A stretch of DNA of 11,870 nt from UBA1206 sp041672465 (GCA_041672465.1 JBAYZO010000049.1:1-11870); one strand, 5' to 3'. Positions 1-6,892 are shown, numbered from the stretch's first letter. Made by a program: numbers and translations. Notes: a model not told the origin generated them from the letters alone.

Positions 1-130
1 GATTTATCTTTCATCCTACGCTAATTCAGGGAACCGCAAACTTTTTGTCGGTTTTCGCGTCAGCGAAATTGCGGTTGTCTAAACCGCAAAGACAAAAATT
101 TGCAGCTTGAAGGATTTATCTTTCAAGCAT
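1..130. repeat. structured non-coding region with nested inverted repeats
   Basis: No credible gene is visible here. The sequence AACCGCAA (32-39) can pair with TTGCGGTT (69-76), enclosing a smaller hairpin TTTCGC-GTCA-GCGAAA (53-68). The same TTGCGGTT can instead pair with a second AACCGCAA (82-89) across a 5-base loop, so the two folds exclude each other. GCTTGAA (105-111) pairs with TTCAAGC (122-128). A 13-base direct repeat, GATTTATCTTTCA, occurs at 1-13 and 114-126, so a repeat unit may continue past the left edge. It could be part of a dispersed repeat or the end of a neighbouring regulatory RNA. Bases 131-214 are A+T-rich, with nothing I can name. Confidence 0.45.
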
Positions 131-214
131 ATGTTCCGTCATTCCCCCCCTTTTTATAATTAAAATTAAATATTTTACAATCTTTACAAACTATCTTGTT
201 ATTATAGGAAAATT

Positions 215-250
215 AAAAAACGGGCGAACATGTTTGCCAACCCGTTTTTT
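215..250 (-). terminator. intrinsic terminator after uraA
   Basis: AAAAAACGGG (215-224) is complementary to CCCGTTTTTT (241-250), a 10-bp outer stem with a partly paired interior. Read on the minus strand, the hairpin lies 37 bases after the uraA stop codon and ends in a run of six T followed by AATTTT. The symmetry means it could also stop transcription arriving from the left. Confidence 0.85.
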
Positions 251-286
251 ATAAACTTTTAAATTTTAATTTTAGTTTTTTTCGGC

Positions 287-1708
287 TTATTCCGCTTCTT
301 TGCTTTCGCCTATGCTCTCTTCGTCATCATCGTTATTCTTTTTTAAAGACAGCAAGAGGTTGCAAAGTATGCCGAGAATAAGCGCGCAGGCGACGGTGCG
401 GAGCGTGACTTCCCCGAACTGGAGCTGGAAGCCGCCGACGCCCGTGATAAACACAACCGACGCCACAAACAGGTTGCGGTTTTTACCGAGATCAACCTTT
501 TGGAACATTTTGAACCCCGAAACGGCGATAAACCCATAGAGTGCCACGCAGACTCCCCCCATTACGCTGCCGGGGATAGTCTTTAAAAACGCCATTAGCG
601 GCGCTATAAACGCGATTATGACAGAGAGGAAAGCCGCGCCCCAAATACTGACCACGGAGGCGTTTTTGGTAATCGCGACGCAGCCGATAGACTCGCCGTA
701 GGTGGTGTTGGGGCATCCGCCGAAAAAGGCGCCTGCCATTGAGCCCACGCCGTCGCCCATTAAAGTGCGGGAGAGGCCGGGGTCCTCAAGGAGATCCTTG
801 CCCACGATATTGGAAAGGTTTTTGTGGTCGGCAAGATGCTCGGCAAACACGACAAACGCCACCGGCGCGTAGGCGACAAATATTGTCACAACATAAGACC
901 ACGAAAGTTCCCCGAACGCGCCGAACGCCTTAATAAAGGAAAAATCGGGAAAGGCTAAAAACGATTTCAAGCTGATTTCGCCGAACAATTCGGAAAAAGG
1001 AGTAAAATCAATAACTTTAAGTGAATTCCAATCGCCGGCGCTGCCGATTATGTAAAACACGCTCGCCGCCGCGTAACCCGCGAGAATCCCGATAATAAAA
1101 GGGATAAGGCGGCCTATCTTTTTACTGAAGGTGGCGGTCATCATGGTCACCGCGAGGGTTATAAGCCCGCAGACAAGGGAAACCGCTACTTTTCCGTCCA
1201 CGACATATGAAAGCGTGGCGGCGTCAATCGGTCCGCCTATGAGGTTTTGAACCGCGTTTTGAGCCAATGAAAGACCGATAATAGCCACCGTGGGACCGAT
1301 GATTACCGCCGGCATAAGCTTGTCGATCCATTTTACGCCCGCGAACTTAACCGCTATGGCGATGAGGACATAAACAAAGCCCCCGATAAACGCGCCCATA
1401 ATAAGCCCGAGGTAGCCTAACGCGACCGTCGCCGCGCCCGTAAAAGCCGACGCCATAGAGCCTAAAAACGCGAATGAGGAGCCTAAGAAAACGGGGGATC
1501 TGCTTCTTGTAAAGAGAAGGTAGATAATTGTGCCGACGCCCGCGCCGAGCAGCGCCGCGGCCTCCGACATATCGTGCCCTATTATGCGCGGCACCACGAT
1601 TGTGGCCGCCATAATCGCCAGCAGCTGCTGAATGGAAAAGAGAATCCGTTCGTGGTACGAAGGTTTGTCGCTGATCTGGTAAATCAGGTTGTTTCGGGGT
1701 TTGTCCAT
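287..1708 (-). CDS. uraA: uracil permease, NCS2 (nucleobase:cation symporter-2) family
   Basis: This is a 473-residue multi-pass inner-membrane transporter predicted to import uracil, probably with protons. The protein is hydrophobic throughout, with about a dozen or more membrane segments. The two family signatures are present: AEHLADH at 289-295 (E290, H291) and NTTYGES at 334-340 (E339). These match the regions that hold the substrate-binding glutamates of E. coli UraA. The start is supported by AAAGGAG (1716-1722) seven bases upstream. The gene follows pyrR by 32 bases on the same strand with no terminator between, so it should share the pyrR promoter and attenuator. That context favours uracil over xanthine or urate as substrate. 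The C-terminus carries an acidic tail (about 458-473) and the protein is somewhat longer than E. coli UraA. Confidence 0.92.
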   Translation of the reverse strand: MDKPRNNLIYQISDKPSYHERILFSIQQLLAIMAATIVVPRIIGHDMSEAAALLGAGVGTIIYLLFTRSRSPVFLGSSFAFLGSMASAFTGAATVALGYLGLIMGAFIGGFVYVLIAIAVKFAGVKWIDKLMPAVIIGPTVAIIGLSLAQNAVQNLIGGPIDAATLSYVVDGKVAVSLVCGLITLAVTMMTATFSKKIGRLIPFIIGILAGYAAASVFYIIGSAGDWNSLKVIDFTPFSELFGEISLKSFLAFPDFSFIKAFGAFGELSWSYVVTIFVAYAPVAFVVFAEHLADHKNLSNIVGKDLLEDPGLSRTLMGDGVGSMAGAFFGGCPNTTYGESIGCVAITKNASVVSIWGAAFLSVIIAFIAPLMAFLKTIPGSVMGGVCVALYGFIAVSGFKMFQKVDLGKNRNLFVASVVFITGVGGFQLQFGEVTLRTVACALILGILCNLLLSLKKNNDDDEESIGESKEAE

Positions 1709-1740
1709 GTTTTTTCTCCTTTTTCTATATAATTTTTGGC

Positions 1741-2274
1741 TTAGCCAAGTATAACCGCTTCTTTTACCCCGTCGTACTCGGGTACTTTGACGGCGATTAT
1801 TTCTTTTTTGGAGGTGGGTATATTCTTCCCCACATAGTCCCCCCGGATTGGGAGTTCCCTGTGGCCTCTGTCAATGAGAACGCAGAGCTGTATTTTTTTA
1901 GGTCTTCCCCGGGCTATGACCGCGTCCATTGCCGCCCTTGCCGTCCGCCCCGTGAACAGCACGTCATCGACAAGAACAACCACTTTATTTTCAACCGTAA
2001 AATCCATATCGGTTTTATTAAGCGAGGGGTCTTTTGACTCGCGGCTAAGGTCGTCGCGATAAAAAGTTATATCGATTGAGCCGGTTTTGACTAAAACATC
2101 CGAGAGTTTTTTAAGGTTTTCGGATATCTGCCTTGCTATGGGAACCCCTCTCCTTAAAATACCCACGACTAAAAGCTCGTTTTCGTCGGGGTTTCTCTCA
2201 AGTATTTCATGGGACATACGCAGCAGAGTTCTGTCAAAGGTTTCCGCGTTTAAAACCACTGATTTTTCCCTCAT
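1741..2274 (-). CDS. pyrR: bifunctional pyr operon attenuation regulator / uracil phosphoribosyltransferase PyrR
   Basis: PyrR binds UMP/UTP and then pyr leader RNA, promoting termination when pyrimidines are plentiful. Many members also convert uracil and PRPP to UMP. The 177-residue protein has the family's usual length and start (MREKSVVLN, then RMSHEILERN) and the PRPP-binding loop LVDDVLFTGRTARAA at about 101-115. The open frame extends upstream to a GTG at 2367, but that codon lies inside the predicted leader hairpin and adds 31 residues atypical of PyrR. ATG 2274 has GGAGG (2281-2285) six bases before it, so I chose that start. It is first in an operon with uraA and appears autoregulated through the leader described separately. 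No pyrimidine biosynthesis genes are in the window. Confidence 0.93.
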   Translation of the reverse strand: MREKSVVLNAETFDRTLLRMSHEILERNPDENELLVVGILRRGVPIARQISENLKKLSDVLVKTGSIDITFYRDDLSRESKDPSLNKTDMDFTVENKVVVLVDDVLFTGRTARAAMDAVIARGRPKKIQLCVLIDRGHRELPIRGDYVGKNIPTSKKEIIAVKVPEYDGVKEAVILG

Positions 2275-2291
2275 TCTCCGCCTCCAAGCAT

Positions 2292-2314
2292 AAAAAATAC
2301 GCCCCGCAGGGCGC
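2292..2314 (-). terminator. attenuator terminator in the pyrR leader
   Basis: On the minus strand GCGCCC, loop TGCG and GGGCGT form a short G+C-rich hairpin followed by A and six T. It lies only about 18 bases before the pyrR start codon, after the promoter and before the ribosome binding site. A terminator in that place is expected for transcription attenuation, not for the end of a gene. Confidence 0.75.
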
Positions 2315-2316
2315 GA

Positions 2317-2359
2317 AACAAGCGTAAACAAATATTTTAAAACATTCGTACATCTTGCC
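2317..2359 (-). promoter_or_regulatory. candidate antiterminator hairpin of the pyrR leader
   Basis: In the minus-strand transcript GGCAAG (2359-2354) can pair with CUUGUU (2322-2317), GUA (2351-2349) with UAC (2326-2324), and CGAAU (2348-2344) with AUUUG (2333-2329), around a 10-base loop. The AAG at its foot is also needed by the lower stem of the PyrR-binding hairpin, so the two folds exclude each other. An extra outer helix, GGUGC (2373-2369) with GCGCC (2314-2310), would also consume the 5' arm of the terminator. The pairing was drawn by eye and no energies were calculated. Confidence 0.5.
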
Positions 2360-2385
2360 GGCGTCACTGCACCGCTTTAAAGTGT
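2350..2385 (-). promoter_or_regulatory. PyrR-binding RNA element (anti-antiterminator)
   Basis: The transcript contains GGUG-CAGUGA-CGCC: a perfect 4-bp stem (one G-U pair) closed on a CNGNGA hexaloop (2369-2364), the recognition loop known from PyrR sites in pyr leaders. Below it are a purine-rich internal bulge (UAAA at 2379-2376) and a lower stem in which ACACUU pairs with AAGAUGU around one bulged A. The order CUUUAAA, hairpin, GGCAAG resembles the family layout. The loop-closing pair is G-C where the consensus I recall has C-G, which preserves the structure. PyrR bound here would block the antiterminator and favour termination. Confidence 0.7.
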
Positions 2386-2405
2386 GCGTTTATCTTCTGT
2401 GTGTT

Positions 2406-2435
2406 ATTTTATCACATTATAAAGGTTTTTGTCAA
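2406..2435 (-). promoter_or_regulatory. sigma-A promoter of pyrR-uraA
   Basis: On the minus strand a perfect TTGACA (2435-2430) is followed after 18 bases by TAAAAT (2411-2406). Transcription should begin near 2399, giving a leader of roughly 125 bases before pyrR, enough for the attenuator structures. Confidence 0.75.
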
Positions 2436-2569
2436 GGAATATTTTTATATATAGTAAAATTGTTGTGAACGCGGATTTTTGGCTTTGGGCAAGGCGATTT
2501 TAAGTTTTAAATATAAGCATATAAGAGCAAAATTTTAAAGTGATATATCGGGCAATATTATACCTTTGT

Positions 2570-3490
2570 TCACTTCAATATCTCTAAATACTGCCCCAAG
2601 CGTTCGTCAACATAACCGGCAACCAGCTTTATCATTTTTCCGGAATCATTATTGTGATAATAAGCGTCAAACGCTTCATAATATTTTTTTCGGTCGGTAA
2701 ATTTTACATTGATTGGCGGATAACCGTTTTGCATTAAATCCAAATTCAAAATAAGCCTTCCTGTTCGGCCGTTGCCGTCAATAAAGGGGTGGATCCCCTC
2801 AAAATCCAAATGAAACTTTGCGATACGCTCAATGGGGTGCATCACTTTTTTATTTTGCTCGTTTTTACGAATCAGCTCATTCATATGCGGCTCTATCAAA
2901 AACGGCTGAGGCGGCTCGTGAACCGCGCCCATGATTTTTACCGGAATACGGCGGTAAACGCCCTTATCCTCCGGCCTGTCCACTAAAACAAGGGAGTGAA
3001 TCTGCTTTATTTCACGCTCTGTTATCGCTTTTTTATCTGCAACAAGGCTTTGCACATAACCGAAAGCGTCCTTATGACCGACTGCCTCTAAATGGTCTTT
3101 TAACGGTTTTTGGTCGATTGTAATGCCCTCAAGCACCATTGCCGTTTCCTGCAAAGTGAGGGTGTTGCCCTCGATTGCGTTGGAATTATAGGTAAACTCA
3201 ACAAGAAATTCATCCTGCAAACGCCGCAGCTCGCCTTTTGTAAATGGGCGGAGCTTTATAAGTTCGGCCTTTTTCGCGTCTATTGCCAGGAAAAGCTTGC
3301 CGAAAGCTTTTGAAATCTTTTTCCCCCTCAGCTTCCTGCCATCAATAGGCTTAGTAGCGTTTTCGGGGATCATATATAATTTCCCTTTCCGGGTCACCCC
3401 GGAAATTTTATTTTCAGCGCATAAAACTCGGACTCGACGTGCCGAAAGCCCCCATTTTTCAGCCGCCTGCGATACTTTTATATAATTCAT
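2570..3490 (-). CDS. Fic-domain protein with N-terminal HTH-like region, self-inhibited (class II)
   Basis: Fic proteins usually transfer AMP from ATP to hydroxyl groups of target proteins, and some remove it. This 306-residue protein has the full core motif HPFIDGNGRTGR at 234-245, with catalytic H234, D238, N240 and R245. SNAIEGN at 103-109 matches the inhibitory helix motif [S/T]xxxE[G/N], with E107 as the expected blocking glutamate. Its place ahead of the Fic core makes this class II. Residues 1-50 look like a small helix-turn-helix or excisionase-like fold (SQAAEKWGLSARRVRVLC), suggesting DNA binding. The start is supported by GGAG seven bases upstream. It is monocistronic with its own promoter. 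No antitoxin gene is adjacent, as expected when inhibition is built in. The target is unknown. Confidence 0.88.
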   Translation of the reverse strand: MNYIKVSQAAEKWGLSARRVRVLCAENKISGVTRKGKLYMIPENATKPIDGRKLRGKKISKAFGKLFLAIDAKKAELIKLRPFTKGELRRLQDEFLVEFTYNSNAIEGNTLTLQETAMVLEGITIDQKPLKDHLEAVGHKDAFGYVQSLVADKKAITEREIKQIHSLVLVDRPEDKGVYRRIPVKIMGAVHEPPQPFLIEPHMNELIRKNEQNKKVMHPIERIAKFHLDFEGIHPFIDGNGRTGRLILNLDLMQNGYPPINVKFTDRKKYYEAFDAYYHNNDSGKMIKLVAGYVDERLGQYLEILK

Positions 3491-3528
3491 TTCGCAACTC
3501 CAAGTACAGATAAGATTAATACAAGCCT

Positions 3529-3557
3529 ATTATACTCCATTTCAGGAATAATATCAA
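3529..3557 (-). promoter_or_regulatory. sigma-A promoter of the fic gene
   Basis: Minus-strand TTGATA (3557-3552), a 17-base spacer and a perfect TATAAT (3534-3529) predict a start near 3522, about 32 bases before the start codon. Confidence 0.78.
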
Positions 3558-3600
3558 GTGGTTTTGCCAAAATTATCGGAATAATCCTTTATATTATTCC
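3545..3600. repeat. GGAATAAT repeat cluster, possible operator for fic
   Basis: GGAATAAT occurs at 3545-3552 and 3578-3585, and its complement ATTATTCC at 3593-3600. The last two form a perfect 8-bp inverted repeat with a 7-base spacer, just upstream of the fic -35 box. The first copy touches that -35 box by one base and otherwise lies in the promoter spacer. This arrangement would suit a dimeric regulator with an extra half-site. The Fic protein's own N-terminal region is one candidate binder, which is inference only. Confidence 0.45.
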
Positions 3601-3655
3601 CCAAATTCTATATAAGCAGTGCCGGTTATGGGAAAAACAAAAGTAAAAACCAAAC

Positions 3656-3680
3656 GCCCCAAAAACAAAGTTTTTGGGGC
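3656..3680 (-). terminator. terminator after tRNA-Arg
   Basis: GCCCCAAAAA (3656-3665) and TTTTTGGGGC (3671-3680) form a perfect 10-bp stem with a 5-base loop. It lies seven bases past the encoded CCA of the minus-strand tRNA. The following T tract on that strand is interrupted (GTTTGGTTTTT). Confidence 0.85.
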
Positions 3681-3686
3681 ATCCTT

Positions 3687-3761
3687 TGGCACCCCCGACC
3701 AGAATCGAACTGATAACTAATCCTTAGGAGGGACTTGTTATATCCATTTAACTACGGGGGC
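3687..3761 (-). tRNA. tRNA-Arg, anticodon CCT
   Basis: The minus strand folds into a complete cloverleaf of 75 bases with CCA. The acceptor stem GCCCCCG pairs with CGGGGGT (one G-T pair). The D arm is GTTA/TAAC, and the anticodon stem AGTCC/GGATT encloses the loop CTCCTAA. A 4-base variable region is followed by a T arm with loop TTCGATT. The anticodon at positions 34-36 is CCT, which reads AGG (arginine). The discriminator is G and CCA is encoded. It is a single tRNA gene with its own promoter and terminator. Confidence 0.95.
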
Positions 3762-3825
3762 ATGTGAATATATGCAAATGCGCGGTTATATTTATTTATG
3801 GGCGGGCAGTCAAAACCGCTTGTAA

Positions 3826-3855
3826 AGTATATACCAGTGTTCCCCCCTTTGTCAA
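3826..3855 (-). promoter_or_regulatory. promoter of tRNA-Arg
   Basis: Minus-strand TTGACA (3855-3850) is followed after 18 bases by TATACT (3831-3826). An overlapping TATATA gives a 16-base spacer. Transcription would begin near 3819, about 58 bases before the mature tRNA. Confidence 0.7.
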
Positions 3856-3869
3856 TACCAAACTATGTG

Positions 3870-3899
3870 TTACAATATATATCGCGACATATATTGTAA
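3870..3899. repeat. 30-bp near-perfect palindrome between divergent promoters
   Basis: The arms TTACAATATAT (3870-3880) and ATATATTGTAA (3889-3899) are exact reverse complements. The centre is TCGCGA (3882-3887), itself a palindrome, so only one pair is mismatched over 30 bases. It lies between the tRNA-Arg -35 box and the aspartokinase promoter. It is too A+T-rich, and lacks the T run, to be an intrinsic terminator. The symmetry fits a binding site for a dimeric regulator. Confidence 0.6.
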
Positions 3900-3949
3900 T
3901 GTATTATAACATAGCGCCGGCAAGGCCGCTGTCTGCGGGAAAATAACTA

Positions 3950-3978
3950 TTGAATTTTTATTAGCGGCGTGTTAATAT
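3950..3978 (+). promoter_or_regulatory. promoter of the aspartokinase-methionine gene string
   Basis: TTGAAT (3950-3955), a 17-base spacer and TAATAT (3973-3978) predict transcription from about 3985. That leaves only about 30 bases of leader before the chosen start at 4015, so there is no room for a riboswitch or T-box. Confidence 0.55.
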
Positions 3979-4014
3979 GTTATCATGCAAAATTTTTTTT
4001 CGGAGATCAAAAGC

Positions 4015-5343
4015 ATGAAAGCACACGAGTATATTAAAGTTGTCAAGTTCGGCGGCTCTTCGCTGTCGAGCGCCGCGCAGTTTAAAAAATCAGCCGATAT
4101 AGTGCTCTCAGACCCCACGCGGCGCTATGTTGTCGCCTCCGCTCCGGGCAAGCGGTTCCCCGGGGATACCAAGGTGACGGATATGTTTATCGAATGCCAG
4201 AGCAAAGCATCCGAGGGCAAGGAATTTATGGATGTTCTAAGCGGTATCAAAGCGAGATATGACGAGATAATTAGTGGTTTAAACCTAAGCGTCACGCTTG
4301 ACATGGAGTTTGAGATAATTATTAAAAACCTTGAAAAGGGCTGCACATATGATTACGCCGCCTCGCGCGGTGAATATTTAAACAGTCTTCTCTTTGCCAA
4401 TTACTTAGGCTTTGAGTTTGTCGACGCCGCGGAAATAGTGTTTTTCGGCCCCGATAAAATATTCAGCCCGGACAGGACAAATTTAATATTGGCGGAGCGA
4501 CTGCTGTCGCTGCGCAACGCCGTTATCCCCGGTTTTTACGGCGCGCTGCCCTGCGGCGAGATAAAGACTTTTTCACGCGGGGGGAGCGACATTACCGGCG
4601 CCGTTATCTCAAGGGCGGTTATGGCGGATATTTATGAAAACTGGACAGACGTTTCGGGGTTCCTTATGTGCGACCCGAAAATTGTTGAAAACCCGCTTTC
4701 GATAAACACAATCACCTACCGCGAGCTCCGCGAGCTCTCGTATATGGGGGCGACTGTTCTCCACGAAGACGCGATCTTCCCGGTGAAGATAGCCGGGATC
4801 CCCATAAATATACGGAACACCAACTCCCCCGACGAGCCGGGGACGCTTATCGTTTCCGAGACAAGCACGCTCACGCGGGAAGTTATTACGGGTATCGCCG
4901 GTAAAAAAGGCTTTTCGGTGGTGCATCTCGAAAAAGACATGATGAACCAAGAAGTGGGTTTCGGCATGAAAGTGCTTCAGGCTTTTTACGATATGAACCT
5001 GTGTTTTGAGCATCTCCCCTCGGGAATCGACACGATGGGGGTTATCGTCGACACCGCGCATATTAAGGGAAAAGAATCGTTTTTGCTAAATAAGCTTTCC
5101 AAGATGGTAAACCCCGACAATATTTATATCGAGTCGTCGATAGCGCTTATCGCGGTGGTGGGGCGGGGTATGGTTAACTACCCGGGCACGGCGTCAAGGG
5201 TATTTACCGCCATTGCGAAAGCCGGGATAAACATTAAAATGATAGATCAGGGCTCGTCCGAGATTAATATAATTATCGGGGTAGACGAGGGCGACTTTGA
5301 AAACGCCATACGCGCCGTCTACGGCGAATTTTGCGGGAAATGA
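4015..5343 (+). CDS. aspartate kinase
   Basis: Aspartate kinase phosphorylates L-aspartate, the first step toward lysine, threonine and methionine. The 442-residue protein begins with the kinase motif KFGGSS (11-16). It continues with SRGGSDITGA (187-196) and the DVSGF/CDPKIV segment (212-224) in the amino-acid kinase domain. The C-terminal part, about 300-440, reads as two ACT domains, the usual site of feedback inhibition by pathway amino acids. An in-frame ATG at 3985 lacks a ribosome binding site and coincides with the predicted transcription start. ATG 4015 has GGAG (4002-4005) nine bases upstream, so I prefer it. It is the first gene of a string leading to metF and metH, which fits a role in methionine supply, although isozyme type cannot be read from sequence alone. 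Confidence 0.92.
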   Translation: MKAHEYIKVVKFGGSSLSSAAQFKKSADIVLSDPTRRYVVASAPGKRFPGDTKVTDMFIECQSKASEGKEFMDVLSGIKARYDEIISGLNLSVTLDMEFEIIIKNLEKGCTYDYAASRGEYLNSLLFANYLGFEFVDAAEIVFFGPDKIFSPDRTNLILAERLLSLRNAVIPGFYGALPCGEIKTFSRGGSDITGAVISRAVMADIYENWTDVSGFLMCDPKIVENPLSINTITYRELRELSYMGATVLHEDAIFPVKIAGIPINIRNTNSPDEPGTLIVSETSTLTREVITGIAGKKGFSVVHLEKDMMNQEVGFGMKVLQAFYDMNLCFEHLPSGIDTMGVIVDTAHIKGKESFLLNKLSKMVNPDNIYIESSIALIAVVGRGMVNYPGTASRVFTAIAKAGINIKMIDQGSSEINIIIGVDEGDFENAIRAVYGEFCGK

Positions 5344-5966
5344 ACAACCGCGGCTATATAAGCGTAAAAAAACCCGCGTCGGCAAGGCTTGTGGAAAAGA
5401 AGTCGGTGTTTATAGCCCATGTCGCCCCGGTTAAAACGGATGAGGAAGCAAAAGACTTTATAAATAAAATAAGAACCCAATACTCAGACGCCACTCATAA
5501 CGTTTACGCCTATATACTTCGGGAACAAAATATATCCCGCTTTTCCGAGGACGGCGAGCCGCGGGGAACGGCGGGTTTACCCATAATGGAAATGCTTTGC
5601 GCCATGAAAATAACCGATATCTCTTCTGTCGTCACAAGGTATTTCGGCGGCACGCTGCTGGGCGCCGGGGGGCTGGCGCGGGCTTATACCGCGGTCGTTA
5701 AGAAAGCTCTCCTTAAAGCGGAAGTTACCGAATGGAGTTTGTTTTATGTTTTTTCGGTTAAAACAGACTACGGAGGGTTTGAGAGACTCTCCCGCCCGTT
5801 TGAAGGCCTTGGAGTCAGGGTCACCGACACGCTTTACAGCCAGCATGTTTTCGCGGAATGCGCGGTTAAGGCTGAGGTGTTTGACAAAACAAAGGCGAAA
5901 ATCCTTGAGCTGACGGGCGGCAGAGCGGAAATTATTCTTACCGGGGAAAAGTTTTTGCCCGAATAA
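5340..5966 (+). CDS. YigZ/IMPACT family protein
   Basis: Members of this conserved family (E. coli YigZ, B. subtilis YvyE) have an IMPACT N-terminal domain and a DUF1949-like C-terminal domain. Their bacterial role is unsettled, with links proposed to translation. The N-terminal domain shows the family landmarks SEDGEPRGTAG (69-79) and TRYFGGTLLGAGGLARAY (99-116). Residues from about 135 to 205 form the smaller second domain. The length of 208 is typical. ATG 5340 overlaps the aspartokinase stop as ATGA, implying translational coupling. A TTG three codons earlier (5331) is possible but less likely. It is cytosolic, with no signal peptide or membrane segment. Confidence 0.88.
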   Translation: MNNRGYISVKKPASARLVEKKSVFIAHVAPVKTDEEAKDFINKIRTQYSDATHNVYAYILREQNISRFSEDGEPRGTAGLPIMEMLCAMKITDISSVVTRYFGGTLLGAGGLARAYTAVVKKALLKAEVTEWSLFYVFSVKTDYGGFERLSRPFEGLGVRVTDTLYSQHVFAECAVKAEVFDKTKAKILELTGGRAEIILTGEKFLPE

Positions 5967-6025
5967 CCCGCGCGCCCACGAGTACAGCGGCGCTTAACAT
6001 ACCGGCACAAGAAAGGACAAGTTTG

Positions 6026-6892
6026 ATGAGAATTTCTGAAATACTAAAGAAAAGAGAAGAAACCTTTTCTTTCGAACTGTTCCCGCCCAAGCACCTTGAG
6101 CGCTTGCGCGACACGCAAACAGTTGTGAAAGAGACTTCGGCTCTTAACCCCTCGTTTATTTCCTGCACTTACGGGGCGTCGGGCGGGGGTTCGGAATTTA
6201 CCGTCGAGGTTTCTAAAGAAATAAAAAGTCACGGAATACCGGCGCTTTCGCACCTCACCTGCGTGTCCTCCTCGCTTGAAAAAGTGGAGGAAGTGTTGGA
6301 AAGGCTAAAAAGCGAGGGGCTTGAAAACATCTTGGCACTGCGCGGCGATTACCCCGCCGGGGAGGAAGTCAGAGTTAAGGGGGCATTCAGCTATGCCAGC
6401 GAGCTTGTCGCGTTTATAAAACGCCGCGGGGAGTTTTGTGTCGGCGGCGCCTGCTATCCCGAAGGACACCCGGAATCCCTAAGCCTTGAGGCCGATATTA
6501 TCAACCTTAAAAAAAAGGTGGACGCCGGCGCGGAGTTTTTGACCACTCAGCTTTTTTTTGACAACAACGCCTATTACGGCTTCCGTGACAGGGCGGCCCG
6601 TCAGGGCATAAAGGTTCCGATTTTAGCGGGGGTCATGCCGGTGGTAAACGCCTCCCGGATCGGAAAAATGATTGAGCTCTCAAAGTGCAGCATACCGCCG
6701 AAACTCGCGGATGTCATCGCTAAATACGGCTCTACCCCCGATATGGAAAGAGCGGGGATTGAATACGCGGTAAACCAGATAACCGAAATAATGTCGATGG
6801 GGTTTAAAAACATACATATTTATATTATGAATAAACCAAACATAGCGAGGGCAATTTTAGAGGGGGTGGGCAGGCTTAGTGGAGAAAAATAA
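6026..6892 (+). CDS. metF: methylenetetrahydrofolate reductase
   Basis: This flavoenzyme reduces 5,10-methylenetetrahydrofolate to 5-methyltetrahydrofolate, the methyl donor for the next gene's product. The 288-residue TIM-barrel protein has FSFELFPPK at 14-22 (E17, matching the catalytic glutamate E28 of E. coli MetF), LALRGDYP at 103-110 (D108, matching D120), GACYPEGHPES at 141-151 and TQLFFDN at 174-180. The length matches bacterial single-domain MetF. ATG 6026 has AAGGA (6013-6017) eight bases upstream. A TTG one codon earlier is less likely. The gene lies 59 bases after yigZ with no promoter seen, and its end overlaps metH by 14 bases, so the two enzymes of the methyl branch are probably coupled in translation. 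Confidence 0.94.
   Translation: MRISEILKKREETFSFELFPPKHLERLRDTQTVVKETSALNPSFISCTYGASGGGSEFTVEVSKEIKSHGIPALSHLTCVSSSLEKVEEVLERLKSEGLENILALRGDYPAGEEVRVKGAFSYASELVAFIKRRGEFCVGGACYPEGHPESLSLEADIINLKKKVDAGAEFLTTQLFFDNNAYYGFRDRAARQGIKVPILAGVMPVVNASRIGKMIELSKCSIPPKLADVIAKYGSTPDMERAGIEYAVNQITEIMSMGFKNIHIYIMNKPNIARAILEGVGRLSGEK

Noticed and set aside
2275..2367. N-terminal extension of pyrR from a GTG at 2367
   Set aside because: The GTG lies in the loop of the PyrR-binding hairpin, the extension crosses the terminator, and the added residues do not look like PyrR. ATG 2274 has a good ribosome binding site.
2436..2569. Terminator after the fic gene
   Set aside because: AAGTGA and TCACTT could pair only across a loop of about 26 bases. 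No G+C-rich hairpin is present, so read-through toward pyrR stays possible.
3900..4014. Riboswitch or T-box upstream of aspartokinase
   Set aside because: The predicted leader is about 30 bases and shows no terminator hairpin or T-box sequence.
4609..5061. 150-codon open frame antisense to aspartokinase
   Set aside because: It is a by-product of coding bias on the opposite strand of a well-supported gene, with no recognisable family and no ribosome binding site noted.
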